DNA from: Pelagovum pacificum
Lineage (GTDB): Bacteria; Pseudomonadota; Alphaproteobacteria; Rhodobacterales; Rhodobacteraceae
Direction: 5' to 3'
DNA: 64,000 nucleotides
NCBI RefSeq assembly: GCF_016134045.1
Contig: NZ_CP065915.1
Span: 1,984,001-2,048,000 of the forward strand
Shown here: one piece after another, positions 24,916 through 35,448 of the stretch
Layout: every line of letters starts with the position of its first letter
How positions within the stretch are numbered: the stretch's first letter is position 1
Translations under genes and position numbers: made by a program
Notes under the pieces: model-generated
Databases searched by the model: none
What the model saw: the letters and a program-made list of their open reading frames with translations, nothing else
What the model was told of the DNA's origin: nothing

Positions 24916-25959
24916 ATGAACCTCAAGCAACTGGCAGAGAATCTGGGACTGAGCCAGACCACGGTCAGCCGCGCGCTGAACGGCTATCCGGAGGTATCGG
25001 AAGCGACGCGGCGGCGCGTCGTGGACGCCGCCGAACTGCACAATTACCGCCCCAACGCCCGCGCCAAGGGCCTCGCCACCGGGCAGGCCATGGCGATCGG
25101 CCACGTCATCCCGATCGACGACAAGCACGAGATGGTCAACCCGATCTTCGGCGACTTCCTTGCCGGCGCGGGAGAGACCTATTCGAGCCTCGGCTACGAG
25201 ATGGTGCTGTCGGTCGTCGAACCCGGCGACGAGGCGACGGTCTATCGCACCATGCGGGCGCGCGGCTCTGTCGACGGCGTCGTGGTCAGCGCACCCCGCG
25301 TCAGCGACGGCCGCCTCGACCTGCTCGACCGGCTCAAGATGCCCTACGTCGTCCACGGCCGCGTCAGCGAGCACGAGGGCGACTATTCGTGGCTCGACGT
25401 GAACAACCGCTCCGCGTTCCAGAGGGCGACGAACTTCCTGCTCGACCTCGGGCACCGGCGCATCGCACTCATCAACGGGCTGGAGGAGATGGACTTCGCA
25501 TGGCGCCGCCGGCGCGGCTACGAACGCGCGATGGAAGAGCGCGGGCTCTCCACGGAGCCCGGCCTGATGGTCGCCAACGAAATGACCGAGCGGAACGGCT
25601 ACCTCACCGCCAGCCAGATGCTGAGCCGGGACGCGCCGCCCACAGCTTTCCTCGTCTCCTCGCTGATCTGCGCGCTCGGCGTGCGCCGCGCCATCGAGGA
25701 ACGCGGCCTGTCGATGAATCGCGACGTGTCGGTCGTGACCCACGATGACGCGCTGTCCTACATCGACAACGGCCTTGACGTGCCGATCTTCACCGCGACC
25801 CGCTCCTCCGTCCGCGAGGCCGGGCGGCGGACCGCACGGATGCTGATCGACCGCATCGACAATCCCGACCTGCCCCACGTTCACCAGCTGCTCGAAGCGC
25901 AGCTGGTCGTCGGTCAGTCCACCGGACCATTCACCGCTTCTCAAGGACTTAAAGCATGA
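24916..25959 (+). CDS. aglR: LacI-family transcriptional regulator AglR
   Basis: A 347-residue repressor. The N-terminal helix-turn-helix is LKQLAENLGLSQTTVSRALNGYPEVSEATRRRV with hinge helix NARAKGLATGQ. The rest is a periplasmic-binding-protein-like sugar sensor (AIGHVIPIDDKHEMVNPIFGDFL; RIALINGLEEMDFAWRRRRGYERAM). Divergence from aglE and two AAAGCGCTTT palindromes make it the likely regulator of the alpha-glucoside genes, releasing DNA on an inducer glucoside. I use the ATG at 24916 rather than the adjacent TTG. The stop overlaps the GH1 gene by four bases. Confidence 0.9.
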   Translation: MNLKQLAENLGLSQTTVSRALNGYPEVSEATRRRVVDAAELHNYRPNARAKGLATGQAMAIGHVIPIDDKHEMVNPIFGDFLAGAGETYSSLGYEMVLSVVEPGDEATVYRTMRARGSVDGVVVSAPRVSDGRLDLLDRLKMPYVVHGRVSEHEGDYSWLDVNNRSAFQRATNFLLDLGHRRIALINGLEEMDFAWRRRRGYERAMEERGLSTEPGLMVANEMTERNGYLTASQMLSRDAPPTAFLVSSLICALGVRRAIEERGLSMNRDVSVVTHDDALSYIDNGLDVPIFTATRSSVREAGRRTARMLIDRIDNPDLPHVHQLLEAQLVVGQSTGPFTASQGLKA

Positions 25960-27281
25960 AGTTCACACGCGACGATTTCCCCGAGGACTTCCTTTTCGGG
26001 GCGGCGACGGCTGCTTACCAGATCGAGGGTCACGCCTTCGGCGGCGCGGGATCGACCCACTGGGACAGCTTCGCCGCAACGCCCGGCAACGTGATCCGAG
26101 CCGAGGACGGCGCGCGGGCCTGCGACCATTACCACCGCTACGAGGAAGACCTCGACATCCTCAAGGACGGCGGCTTCGACGCCTATCGTTTCTCGACCTC
26201 CTGGGCGCGGGTCCTGCCCGAAGGGCGCGGCACGCCGAACCAGGAGGGGCTCGACTTCTACGACCGGCTCGTGGACGCCTGCCTCGAGCGTGGGCTGAAG
26301 CCGTTCCAGACGCTCTACCACTGGGAGATGCCCTCCGCCCTCGCCGACCTCGGCGGCTGGACGAACCCCGACGTCGCCGACTGGTTCGCGGACTACACCG
26401 AGGTGATCCAGTCCCGTATCGGCGACCGGGTCCAGGCTGTCGCCACGATCAACGAGCCGTGGTGCGTCGCCTTCCTGTCGCACTTCCTCGGCCACCACGC
26501 GCCGGGCCTGCGCGACATCCGCGCCACCGCGCGGGCGATGCACCATGTCACCAAGGCACATGGCCGCGCGATGAGCCGGCTGCGCCAGATGGGCCAGCAG
26601 AACTGCGGCATCGTGCTGAACTTCGACCACACGTCCCCCGCCGATGACAGCCCCGAGGCGATCGCCGCCTCCGACCTGCTCGACGGGATCAACAACCGCT
26701 GGTTCATCCAGGCGATCTCCAAGGGCACCTATCCCGAGGTCGTGCTCAAGGGCTTCGGCGATCACATGCCAAAGGGCTGGGAAGACGACATGGCCGAGAT
26801 CTCGCAGCCCATGGACTGGCTCGGGGTCAATTACTACACCCGCCATTTCGCCGCCCCCGATCCGACGATCCCCTGGCCTTCGGTGAAGGCCGTCGAGGGC
26901 GATCTGGACCGGACCCAGATGGGCTGGGAGATTTATCCCGAGGGTCTGAAGGATTTCCTCACCCGGATGTCGCAGGAGTATGTCGGCGACATGCCGATCT
27001 ACGTCACCGAGAACGGCATGGCCTGGGCCGACGAGGTCGAGAACGGCGCCGTCTACGACCCGGAACGCATGGATTTCATGGAGCGTCACATCCTCGCCGC
27101 CAAGGACGCGATTGCCGAAGGGGCCAACGTGAAGGGCTTCTTCTACTGGTCGCTGCTCGACAATTACGAGTGGGCGTTCGGCTACGAGAAACGGTTCGGC
27201 ATGGTTCACGTTGACTTTGACAGCTTGAAGCGCACGCCGAAGGCGTCCTATCAGGCTTTGAAGTCCGTACTCACAGGCTGA
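25956..27281 (+). CDS. Beta-glucosidase, glycoside hydrolase family 1
   Basis: A 441-residue (beta/alpha)8 enzyme that removes glucose from beta-glucosides. The acid/base glutamate is in TINEPW and the nucleophile in YVTENGMAW. The N-terminal FPEDFLFGAATAAYQIEG is the family 1 signature, and GFFYWSLLDNYEWAFGYEKRFGMVHVDF closes the barrel. There is no signal peptide, so it acts in the cytoplasm. The ATG overlaps the aglR stop (ATGA), giving an aglR-bgl-glk operon. Its presence means the locus handles beta- as well as alpha-linked glucosides. Confidence 0.95.
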   Translation: MKFTRDDFPEDFLFGAATAAYQIEGHAFGGAGSTHWDSFAATPGNVIRAEDGARACDHYHRYEEDLDILKDGGFDAYRFSTSWARVLPEGRGTPNQEGLDFYDRLVDACLERGLKPFQTLYHWEMPSALADLGGWTNPDVADWFADYTEVIQSRIGDRVQAVATINEPWCVAFLSHFLGHHAPGLRDIRATARAMHHVTKAHGRAMSRLRQMGQQNCGIVLNFDHTSPADDSPEAIAASDLLDGINNRWFIQAISKGTYPEVVLKGFGDHMPKGWEDDMAEISQPMDWLGVNYYTRHFAAPDPTIPWPSVKAVEGDLDRTQMGWEIYPEGLKDFLTRMSQEYVGDMPIYVTENGMAWADEVENGAVYDPERMDFMERHILAAKDAIAEGANVKGFFYWSLLDNYEWAFGYEKRFGMVHVDFDSLKRTPKASYQALKSVLTG

Positions 27282-27291
27282 GGCCCCTTAC

Positions 27292-28266
27292 ATGTCCCAC
27301 CCGCCCAACAAGCTCTCCCTCGTCGCCGATATCGGTGGCACCAACACCCGCGTGGCACTGGCGGACGGGCGGGAGATCCTGTCGGAGACGGTGCGCCGCT
27401 ACCGGAACTCGGAATATCCGGGGCTCGAGTCGGTTCTGCGCCAGTTCATCGCCGACGAGGACGATGTCGATTGCGCCGCCGCCTGCGTGGCGGTCGCCGG
27501 CCCCGTGCGGGACGGCAAGGCGACGATGACAAACCTCGACTGGGCGATGGACGAAGGCTCCGTCGCGCGCGCGACGCGGGCCGAGACGGTGTCGATCCTG
27601 AACGATCTGCAGGCGCAGGGTCACGCGCTCGGCCACCTCGCCGAGGAGAACGTGCGCACCATCGTGAAGGGCCCGGTCGCGCAATCGCACGAGACGCGAC
27701 TGGTGATCGGCGTCGGCACCGGCTTCAACGCCGCGCCGGTGATCGAAGCGCCCGGCGGTCGCGTCGTCTCTCCTTCCGAATGCGGCCATGCCAACCTGCC
27801 GATCCGCACCGACGCGGAGCTTCGGCTGTGCAAGTTCGTCTCAACCGCGCACGGCTTCCCGGCGATCGAGGACGTGCTGTCGGGCCGCGGGCTCGAGCGG
27901 GTCTACGCGTGGCTCGGCGAGGAAGCGGGCGATCCGAAAGAGGCCCGTGCCTCCGACATCATGGAGGCCTGCGAAAAGGGCGAGCGGCGCGCCATCGACG
28001 CCGCCCGCACCTTCGCCCAGATCCTCGGCACGGTCTGCGGCAACCTCGCACTGATCCACCTGCCCTTCGGCGGCATCTACCTTGTCGGGGGCGTGGCGCG
28101 GGCGATCACGCCCTACCTGCACGACTTCGACTTCGACGGCGCCTTCCGCGACAAGGGCCGCTTCGCCGGCTTCATGGCGAACTTCGCGGTGCACGTGGTC
28201 GAGGACGATTACGCCGCCCTGACCGGCTGCGCCGCGCATCTCGTGGAGAAACAGGCGCGGGTCTGA
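27292..28266 (+). CDS. glk: Glucokinase
   Basis: Phosphorylates glucose released by AglA and the GH1 enzyme. The 324-residue protein has the ATP-binding phosphate-1 motif VADIGGTNTRVALADG. It continues with NLDWAMD, GVGTGFNAAPVI, the SECGHANLPI segment near the sugar site, and the adenosine-site motif GGIYLVGGVARAI. This is the bacterial Glk (PF02685) type, not the ROK type. It begins 10 bases after the GH1 gene. It lacks a strong Shine-Dalgarno sequence, so expression may depend on coupling. Confidence 0.93.
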   Translation: MSHPPNKLSLVADIGGTNTRVALADGREILSETVRRYRNSEYPGLESVLRQFIADEDDVDCAAACVAVAGPVRDGKATMTNLDWAMDEGSVARATRAETVSILNDLQAQGHALGHLAEENVRTIVKGPVAQSHETRLVIGVGTGFNAAPVIEAPGGRVVSPSECGHANLPIRTDAELRLCKFVSTAHGFPAIEDVLSGRGLERVYAWLGEEAGDPKEARASDIMEACEKGERRAIDAARTFAQILGTVCGNLALIHLPFGGIYLVGGVARAITPYLHDFDFDGAFRDKGRFAGFMANFAVHVVEDDYAALTGCAAHLVEKQARV

Positions 28267-28355
28267 CCCGCCCTGCCCTCACCTCGCCCGCGCCGCACTG
28301 GCCTGAACGGGGCCGCTGCGTTATGGCTGGCCTGCGACAGACGGGACCCCTCCTC

Positions 28356-28769
28356 ATGCCTCGAACGATCCTCCAGCGATGCGAATCCAAGGGCCTGCGG
28401 ATGACAGGGCAGCGTCGGGTGATCGCAGCCGTGCTGGAAGAGGCCGACGACCACCCCGACGTGGAAGAGCTCTATGCCCGCGCGGCGAAGGTCGACAAGG
28501 CGATCTCGCTCGCCACGGTCTACCGCACGGTGAAGCTGTTCGAGGAGGAAGGCATCCTCGAGAAGCTCGACTTCGGCGACGGGCGCGCCCGCTACGAGGC
28601 CGCGTCCCGCGACCACCATGACCACCTCATCGACCTCGACACCGGACAGGTGATCGAGTTCGTCGATCCCGAGATCGAGAAGCTGCAGGAGAAGATCGCG
28701 CGCAAGCTCGGCTACCGCCTGACCGGCCACAAGCTCGAGCTGTACGGGCGTCCCCTGAAAGAAAAGTAA
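28356..28769 (+). CDS. fur: Fur-family metalloregulator (Fur/Mur)
   Basis: A 137-residue regulator. The winged helix has CESKGLRMTGQRRVIAAVLEEADDHPDVEELY, with recognition helix KAISLATVYRTVKLFEEEGI. The dimerisation domain has DHHDHLIDLDTGQVIEF, which carries the regulatory metal ligands. The cysteine pairs of the structural zinc site of E. coli Fur are absent, as in alphaproteobacterial Fur/Mur. Those homologues often respond to manganese (Mur) or iron. The start is uncertain: ATG 28323 would add 11 residues, and the one at 28356 gives the usual length. The next gene follows one base after its stop. Confidence 0.85.
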   Translation: MPRTILQRCESKGLRMTGQRRVIAAVLEEADDHPDVEELYARAAKVDKAISLATVYRTVKLFEEEGILEKLDFGDGRARYEAASRDHHDHLIDLDTGQVIEFVDPEIEKLQEKIARKLGYRLTGHKLELYGRPLKEK

Positions 28770-28770
28770 C

Positions 28771-29667
28771 ATGGAAAACCTGCGCGGCGCGCTGCTGATG
28801 ACCGGCGCCATGGCGGCCTTCGCCGTCGAGGACGCGATCATCAAGGGCACCTCGACCCTGATGCCGACGGGGCAGATCCTCTGCTTCATCGGCCTGTTCG
28901 GCACGCTCATCTTCTGGCTGATCCTGCGCCTGCGCGGCCTGCCGCTGTTCACCCGCGCGCTGATCAGCCCGGCCGTGATGGTGCGCAATATCGGTGAGGT
29001 GTTCGGCACGCTCGGCTACGTGCTCGGCTTCACGCTCGGGGATCTGTCGACCGCGGCGGCGATCCTGCAAGCCGGGCCGCTGATGGTGGTGCTCGGCGCG
29101 GCGCTGTTCCTCGGGGAGACGGTGGGCTGGCGGCGCTGGACCGCTGTCAGCGTCGGCTTCGTCGGCGTGATGATCGTGCTGCGGCCCGGCACGGGGTCGT
29201 TCGATCCCGTCTCGCTCTGGGCGGTGGTCGGCGTGGCAGGGTTGTCGATGCGCGACCTCGCGACGCGTCGGATCAAGGGCGACGTGCCGTCGCTGCAGAT
29301 CTCGGCCTCGGCCTTCGCCTTCGTCGTGCCGACCGGCCTGATCATGCTGGCGATGGCCGGTGACACCCCCGTCGCGGTCGGCGGCGGCGCTATGCTCGGC
29401 ATCGCCGGCGCGCTCGCCTTCGGCATGTCCGGCTACATGGCGATCGTGGGGGCCACCCGGATCGGCGAGCTCAGCGTGATCGCCGCCTTCCGCTACTCGC
29501 GGATCGTCTTCGCGCTGATCCTCGGCGTCGTCTTCTTCGCCGAACACCCCGATCCCGCCACCTACATCGGGGCTGCGCTGATCGTCGGCTCCGGTCTCTA
29601 CGCCTTCTGGCGGGAACGGCGGGCGAAGGCGCGCGCCGCTTCCCTCCCGCCGCAACCCACGCTATAG
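28771..29667 (+). CDS. DMT-family (EamA) transporter
   Basis: A 298-residue inner-membrane protein with ten helices in two EamA repeats (LLMTGAMAAFAVEDAIIKGTS; LQAGPLMVVLGAALFLGETVGWRRW; ISASAFAFVVPTGLIMLAMAG; IGELSVIAAFRYSRIVFALILGVVFFAEH). The substrate is unknown. The ATG comes one base after the fur stop with a purine-rich GAAAGAAAAG upstream, so it is co-transcribed with the regulator. A metal-linked role is possible but unsupported. Confidence 0.85.
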   Translation: MENLRGALLMTGAMAAFAVEDAIIKGTSTLMPTGQILCFIGLFGTLIFWLILRLRGLPLFTRALISPAVMVRNIGEVFGTLGYVLGFTLGDLSTAAAILQAGPLMVVLGAALFLGETVGWRRWTAVSVGFVGVMIVLRPGTGSFDPVSLWAVVGVAGLSMRDLATRRIKGDVPSLQISASAFAFVVPTGLIMLAMAGDTPVAVGGGAMLGIAGALAFGMSGYMAIVGATRIGELSVIAAFRYSRIVFALILGVVFFAEHPDPATYIGAALIVGSGLYAFWRERRAKARAASLPPQPTL

Positions 29668-29695
29668 CGGCGAAGAGCCCTGACGGCGCAGTTAG

Positions 29696-31260
<1,565 letters not shown>

Positions 31261-31302
31261 GGCCCCCGTGCGTCGGCATTTCTGACGCCGGCAAGCAGCG
31301 CT

Positions 31303-31400
31303 AACCCCGCATTAAGGTTAACGCGCCCCTGCTTCTTCGGGCGTCAAATATTCTCGGGGGTGAATGGGCCGACGGCCCAGAGTGGGCAGACAGCCCCCTG
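31303..31400 (-). repeat. Dispersed roseobacter-type repeat, copy B
   Basis: Read on the minus strand it gives GGGGGCTGTCTGCCC, GGGCCGTCGGCCC, TTCACCCCCGAGAATATTTG, a GAAGAAGCAG segment and GCGCGTTAACCTTAATG. This is the same order as copy A. The first hairpin has one unpaired position. It lies between the DUF4180 gene and a convergent oxidoreductase gene. Confidence 0.8.
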
Positions 31401-31438
31401 CCCCCTTCGCCAGCTCGCGCAACGTCGCCCGTCGGATC

Positions 31439-32500
31439 TCAGCTCAACAGCCGGTCCGCCCGCCAGGGCGCCAGAAGCTCCGACGCGACGTTGCCGCCGG
31501 TGATCTCGGTCGCCACCAGCTCTCCGACGATCGCCCCGAGCGTGACGCCCGAGTGCATCACGGCCACCGTCAGCCCCTCGGGGCCGACCGGACCGATCAC
31601 CGGCTTCTCGTCGCCCGGCATGGGGCGGTTGGCCAGCGTCACCCGTTCAAGCGCAAGCTCGACAGTCGGAAACATCGGCGCCATGCGCTGAAGGGTCAGG
31701 CGGGCCACGGTGTCGGGACGCTCGATGATCCGCTCGGTCTGGTCTTCCTGGTGATTGGCGACGGTCGAGGCGACGATGCGTCCCTGCGCGTCCTGGCGGA
31801 TCTCCTGTCCCGGCGTCACTAGGATGTGGGACAGCACCCGCTCTACCGGGGCAGTGCGCATCATCAGCCCCGGGCGCGGCACCATCGGCAACAGCACTCC
31901 GAAGTCGCCAAGCAGCGCAGACGTTCCAGAGCCAGCGGCCAGCACGACGTGATCGGCGTGGAAGATGCCCTGATCCGTCTCGACCCCGGTCACGCGGCCG
32001 CCCTCCTCGACGATCCGGCGCACCGGCGTGCCGATCACCTGCGGCACCCCGGCATTCGCCAGAAGCGCGGCGGCGGAGTCCGCCCCCTCGGTCGCGCCTT
32101 CCTGCGGCATGTAGAGCGCCTCGTCAGGCAGGTCGGCAAGCGCCGGCTCCATCCGGGTCCAGTCGGCACGGCTCAGCGCCCGGGTCTCGTAGGCGAGGCC
32201 GTTCAGCCGCTCGGCCGTTGCGGCCATCTCGGCCCCCTGCTCTTCCCAGCTGAGGCAGCCGCACCAGTCGACCAGCCCGAGGCCCGATTGCGCCTCCAGC
32301 CGATGCCAGGCGTCGATGCCCGCAGTGCGCAGCCGGAAATGATCGTCGTCGAGGTAGAAGCTGGCATTCACCCAACCGAAGGTCGCGGTGCTGGCCGCGC
32401 CCGGCCCCTCGGCGATGACCGTCACTTCCGCGCCTCTCGCGCGAAGGTTCCAGGCGATGGTGGCGCCGATGATCCCGGCGCCTACGACGACGACGTGCAT
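31439..32500 (-). CDS. FAD-dependent oxidoreductase (DAO family)
   Basis: A 353-residue flavoprotein. The N-terminal dinucleotide fold is VVVVGAGIIGATIAWNLRARG, followed by the DAO pattern GWVNASFYLDDDHFRLRTAGIDAWHRLE and a C-terminal FAD contact near GLTVAVMHSGVTLGAIVGELVATEI. Relatives oxidise amines or amino acids (glycine oxidase, DadA, sarcosine oxidase) with transfer to oxygen or a quinone. The substrate here is not deducible. The start lies back to back with the cupin gene, leaving almost no room for a promoter for the latter. Confidence 0.85.
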   Translation of the reverse strand: MHVVVVGAGIIGATIAWNLRARGAEVTVIAEGPGAASTATFGWVNASFYLDDDHFRLRTAGIDAWHRLEAQSGLGLVDWCGCLSWEEQGAEMAATAERLNGLAYETRALSRADWTRMEPALADLPDEALYMPQEGATEGADSAAALLANAGVPQVIGTPVRRIVEEGGRVTGVETDQGIFHADHVVLAAGSGTSALLGDFGVLLPMVPRPGLMMRTAPVERVLSHILVTPGQEIRQDAQGRIVASTVANHQEDQTERIIERPDTVARLTLQRMAPMFPTVELALERVTLANRPMPGDEKPVIGPVGPEGLTVAVMHSGVTLGAIVGELVATEITGGNVASELLAPWRADRLLS

Positions 32501-32542
32501 ATGAGGTCTCCGTTCCAGTTCGAACCCGTGCTACCAGAGGGC

Positions 32543-32965
32543 ATGACCGCAGACGAGATCATCTCCCGCCTGGATTTGTCGCCCCACCCGGAGGGCGGCC
32601 ATTTCCGACAGACCTGGATCGCCGATCAGGGCGACGGCAGGCCGACCGGCACCGCGATCTACTTCCTGTTGAAAGCGGAGGAGGTCAGCCACTGGCACAA
32701 GGTCGACGCCACGGAAATCTGGCTGTTCCACGCCGGCGCGCCGCTTGTATTGTCGATGTCGGAAAGCGAAGTCGGGCCGGCGACGGATAACCGCCTCGGC
32801 CCGGATGTGATGTCAGGCGACCATCCCCAGCTGATCGTGCCGCCCCACTTCTGGCAGGCCGCACGAAGCACCGGGGACTGGACGCTGGTCAGCTGTACGG
32901 TAAGCCCGGCGTTCCGTTTCGAGGGCTTCACCCTCGCGCCGCCGGGCTTCGACATACCGCGTTAG
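32543..32965 (+). CDS. Cupin-domain protein, DUF985 family
   Basis: A 140-residue single-domain cupin. The family marker is LDLSPHPEGGHFRQTW near the N-terminus, followed by AIYFLLKAEEVSHWHKVDATEIWLFHAG (the barrel metal-site strand with two histidines and a glutamate) and PPHFWQAARSTGDWTLVSCTVSPAF. The activity is unproven, and epimerase-like or binding roles have been suggested for the fold. AGAGG stands four bases before the ATG at 32543. An in-frame ATG at 32501 is an alternative. It ends tail to tail with the PRC-barrel gene, sharing four bases. Confidence 0.8.
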   Translation: MTADEIISRLDLSPHPEGGHFRQTWIADQGDGRPTGTAIYFLLKAEEVSHWHKVDATEIWLFHAGAPLVLSMSESEVGPATDNRLGPDVMSGDHPQLIVPPHFWQAARSTGDWTLVSCTVSPAFRFEGFTLAPPGFDIPR

Positions 32966-33492
32966 TCGTCGCCGAAGACGCCGGACAGGTCGTCCTGCGA
33001 TTCCAGCTGGTCCTGCGTCAGACGCGTGATGATCATCAGGTCATCGTCCCCGTCCGGAACCAGACGAATGTCCGACAGCGGCAGCAGCACGTCCTTGCGG
33101 CCAATGCCGAGGAAACCGCCCACGTCCACCGTCACGCCGACGACCTGGCCTTCACGGTCGAGGATGACGTCGTCCGCCTCGCCGATCGATTCGAGGTCCG
33201 TCAGCATCGGCCCGAAGGATTCGCCGCTGTCCCAGAAGGCCTCGTCGTAATTTTCGTCCAGCGTGTAGATATCCGCGTCGGCCACGTCTTCCGCCTTCAC
33301 GAGCATCGCGATGCCGGTGCCGGTCGCCGGCTCCATCGTCTCTTCGGTTGCGGCCATGTCCTGACCGGTGTTGTCCATCGGCGCGGAGTCTTCGATCGCG
33401 GCAGCCTCGCCCGTGGCGGTGTCCGTGTCCGCTTCCTGGGCGAGCAGCGAGACAGGGACGAGGGCCGTGGCGAGCATGAGTGCAAGGCGCAT
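32962..33492 (-). CDS. Secreted PRC-barrel domain protein
   Basis: A 176-residue exported protein. The signal peptide is MRLALMLATALVPVSLLA followed by a low-complexity acidic, Thr/Glu/Met-rich linker (about residues 20-60). The C-terminal half is a PRC-barrel: IYTLDENYDEAFWDSGESFGPMLTDLESIGEADDVILDREGQVVGVTVDVGGFLGIGRKDVLLPLSDI. PRC domains in periplasmic alphaproteobacterial proteins have no assigned reaction. AGGAGA 9 bases upstream supports the ATG at 33492 over an earlier frame start at 33531. Confidence 0.8.
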   Translation of the reverse strand: MRLALMLATALVPVSLLAQEADTDTATGEAAAIEDSAPMDNTGQDMAATEETMEPATGTGIAMLVKAEDVADADIYTLDENYDEAFWDSGESFGPMLTDLESIGEADDVILDREGQVVGVTVDVGGFLGIGRKDVLLPLSDIRLVPDGDDDLMIITRLTQDQLESQDDLSGVFGDD

Positions 33493-33575
33493 GAATGAGG
33501 TCTCCTGAATGGTATGCATGTCAGGAGACAAACGACACAGCGAATGAAATCGTTCCCTTCGAAGACGCGCGGACG

Positions 33576-34679
33576 TCAGCCTTCGGCCAGGACGTCGAGC
33601 ACGGCGTCAGCCGGAACCTCCGCCGTCACGAACGCCTCTCCGATGCCGCGTGCGAGGATGAAGCGAAGCTGGCCGTCGACCACCTTCTTGTCCTGCCCCA
33701 TCAGCGACAGCAGCGCGTCCGGCCCCGGCAAGTCGCCGGGTATGTCCGCCAGGGCCGACTTCATCCCCATACCGGCGAGGTGCGCGCGCACCCGGCTCGG
33801 ATCTTCCTGCGGGCAGAGACCGAGTCGCGCGGACAGATCGAAGGCCAGCGCGCAACCGATGCCCACGCCTTCGCCGTGCAGCAGCCGGTCGGAATAGCCC
33901 GTCGCGGCCTCGAGCGCGTGGCAGAAGGTGTGGCCGAGGTTGAGGAGCGCGCGGTCGCCCTGCTCCGTCTCGTCGCGCAGCACAATTTCGGCCTTCATCT
34001 CGACCGAGCGGCGCACCGCGCGGACGAGCGCCGTACCATCGTCCCGCAGGGTCGGGCCCGCAGCCTCCAGCCATTCGAAGAAGGCCGCATCCCCGAGCAG
34101 ACCGTATTTCATCACCTCGCCGTAGCCGGCGCGGAAGTCCCGGTCCGTCAGCGTTGACAGCAGCGTGGTGTCGGCGAGCACGAGGCTCGGCTGGTGGAAC
34201 GCCCCGACGAGGTTCTTGCCGTGCGGCGAATTGATCCCGGTCTTGCCACCGACGGAGCTGTCGACCTGCGCCAGCAGCGACGTCGGGATCTGCACGAAGC
34301 GCACACCGCGCCGCAGGATCGCCGCGGCGAACCCCGCGAGGTCGCCGATCACGCCGCCGCCGAAGGCGACGACGACATCACCGCGCTCTACCTTCTGCTC
34401 CAGCAGCCATTCGACCGAACGCGAAAGCTCCGGCCAGCTTTTCGTCGCCTCGCCCGGCGGCAGTGGCAGAGCCGTCATCTCGATCCCCGCCTCGGCCAGC
34501 CCTGCCCGCAGGCCTTCGAGGTGGAGCGCGGCGACACGTTCGTCGGTCAGGACCGCGACGCGCTTGCGGCGCAGCAAAGGCGCGATCTCCGCCCCCGCAC
34601 GGGCCAGCAGACCTGGCCCGATGCGGACGTCGTAGGCGCGCCCCGGCAGCGGAACGGAAACGGTTTCAATCTCGGACAT
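33576..34679 (-). CDS. aroB: 3-Dehydroquinate synthase
   Basis: Second step of the shikimate pathway, converting DAHP to 3-dehydroquinate with NAD and a divalent metal. The 367 residues include the NAD-binding VVAFGGGVIGDLAGFAAAILRRGVRFVQIPTSLLAQVDSSVGGKTGIN. The metal ligands are in GYGEVMKYG, LLNLGHTFCHALE and LLHGEGVGIG. It overlaps aroK by 14 bases and is translated after it, so the two pathway enzymes are made together. Confidence 0.97.
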   Translation of the reverse strand: MSEIETVSVPLPGRAYDVRIGPGLLARAGAEIAPLLRRKRVAVLTDERVAALHLEGLRAGLAEAGIEMTALPLPPGEATKSWPELSRSVEWLLEQKVERGDVVVAFGGGVIGDLAGFAAAILRRGVRFVQIPTSLLAQVDSSVGGKTGINSPHGKNLVGAFHQPSLVLADTTLLSTLTDRDFRAGYGEVMKYGLLGDAAFFEWLEAAGPTLRDDGTALVRAVRRSVEMKAEIVLRDETEQGDRALLNLGHTFCHALEAATGYSDRLLHGEGVGIGCALAFDLSARLGLCPQEDPSRVRAHLAGMGMKSALADIPGDLPGPDALLSLMGQDKKVVDGQLRFILARGIGEAFVTAEVPADAVLDVLAEG

Positions 34680-35262
34680 CTGTCAGTTCCAGCACATCGG
34701 GGCGGGTGCCGAGTTCGCGCACCACACAGTCGGCCATGTCGGCAATGGAATAGGAGGCGCGCGACTTCACCCGAAGATCGGCCAGCGCATAGGTCGGGGC
34801 GCGTTCGTCGTGCAGGCGTTGCAGTGTTCCGCGCGGATCGGGGCTCTTGAGCAGTGGGCGCGTGGACTTGTGTCGCACGCGCTCCCAAAGGAGCGGCACG
34901 TCCGCGTCGAGCCAGACGGACACGGCGCTCCCGGTGATCGCAGCGCGGTTGCGCTCGGACATCCACGCGCCGCCACCGGTCGAGATGACCTGGGGGCCGT
35001 CGCGAAGAAGCCGTCGGATCACCTCGGTCTCGCGGTCGCGGAAGAAGGCCTCGCCGTCGCGGGCGAAGACTTCCGCGATGGTGGCGGCTGCGGCGCTTTC
35101 GATCTCTTGGTCCGAATCGACGAAGTCCACGCCGACTCTTGTTGCGAGGGCCTTTCCGATGGCGGTCTTGCCCGATCCCATCATCCCGACCAGCACGACC
35201 GTCCGCTTCAGCCGGCCTGTCGGCCTGGCGCGGGCCGGTTGGGTATCCCGTTGCTCTTCCAT
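34666..35262 (-). CDS. aroK: Shikimate kinase
   Basis: Phosphorylates shikimate. The 198-residue protein has Walker A VLVGMMGSGKTAIGKALA, the shikimate-binding DSDQEIE and FRDRETEVIRRLL, the GGGAW segment, and the lid RPLLKSPDPRGTLQRLHDERAPTYALAD. It is the first gene of aroK-aroB. A 23-codon ORF with its own ribosome site ends just upstream and could act as a leader. The start at 35262 has no obvious strong Shine-Dalgarno sequence, so coupling to that leader is conceivable. Confidence 0.95.
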   Translation of the reverse strand: MEEQRDTQPARARPTGRLKRTVVLVGMMGSGKTAIGKALATRVGVDFVDSDQEIESAAAATIAEVFARDGEAFFRDRETEVIRRLLRDGPQVISTGGGAWMSERNRAAITGSAVSVWLDADVPLLWERVRHKSTRPLLKSPDPRGTLQRLHDERAPTYALADLRVKSRASYSIADMADCVVRELGTRPDVLELTDVRD

Positions 35263-35264
35263 GC

Positions 35265-35336
35265 TTATTTCTTGGCTCGCGAGGGGGTCCCCGCCTGCTG
35301 GTCGCCGCGTCCCTTCATCAATTTGTTCCCCTGCAT
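35265..35336 (-). CDS. Candidate 23-residue leader peptide upstream of aroK
   Basis: The ATG at 35336 follows a clear AGGAG (10-base spacing) and reads MQGNKLMKGRGDQQAGTPSR then AKK before TAA, two bases ahead of the aroK start. The peptide is basic, with no aromatic codon run typical of an attenuator. It may be a genuine small protein, a translational coupler for aroK, or a misread start. Without comparison to related genomes it stays a candidate. Confidence 0.35.
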   Translation of the reverse strand: MQGNKLMKGRGDQQAGTPSRAKK

Positions 35337-35448
35337 GGCGTGAATTCTCCTGTTACGCCATATATAAGTTGAACCCGATGGTGCACCGCTCCGAACAACG
35401 GTTAGAAGCGAGCGGAAACGAGGCAGGCAGGGAGTAGCAGGCCACCAC

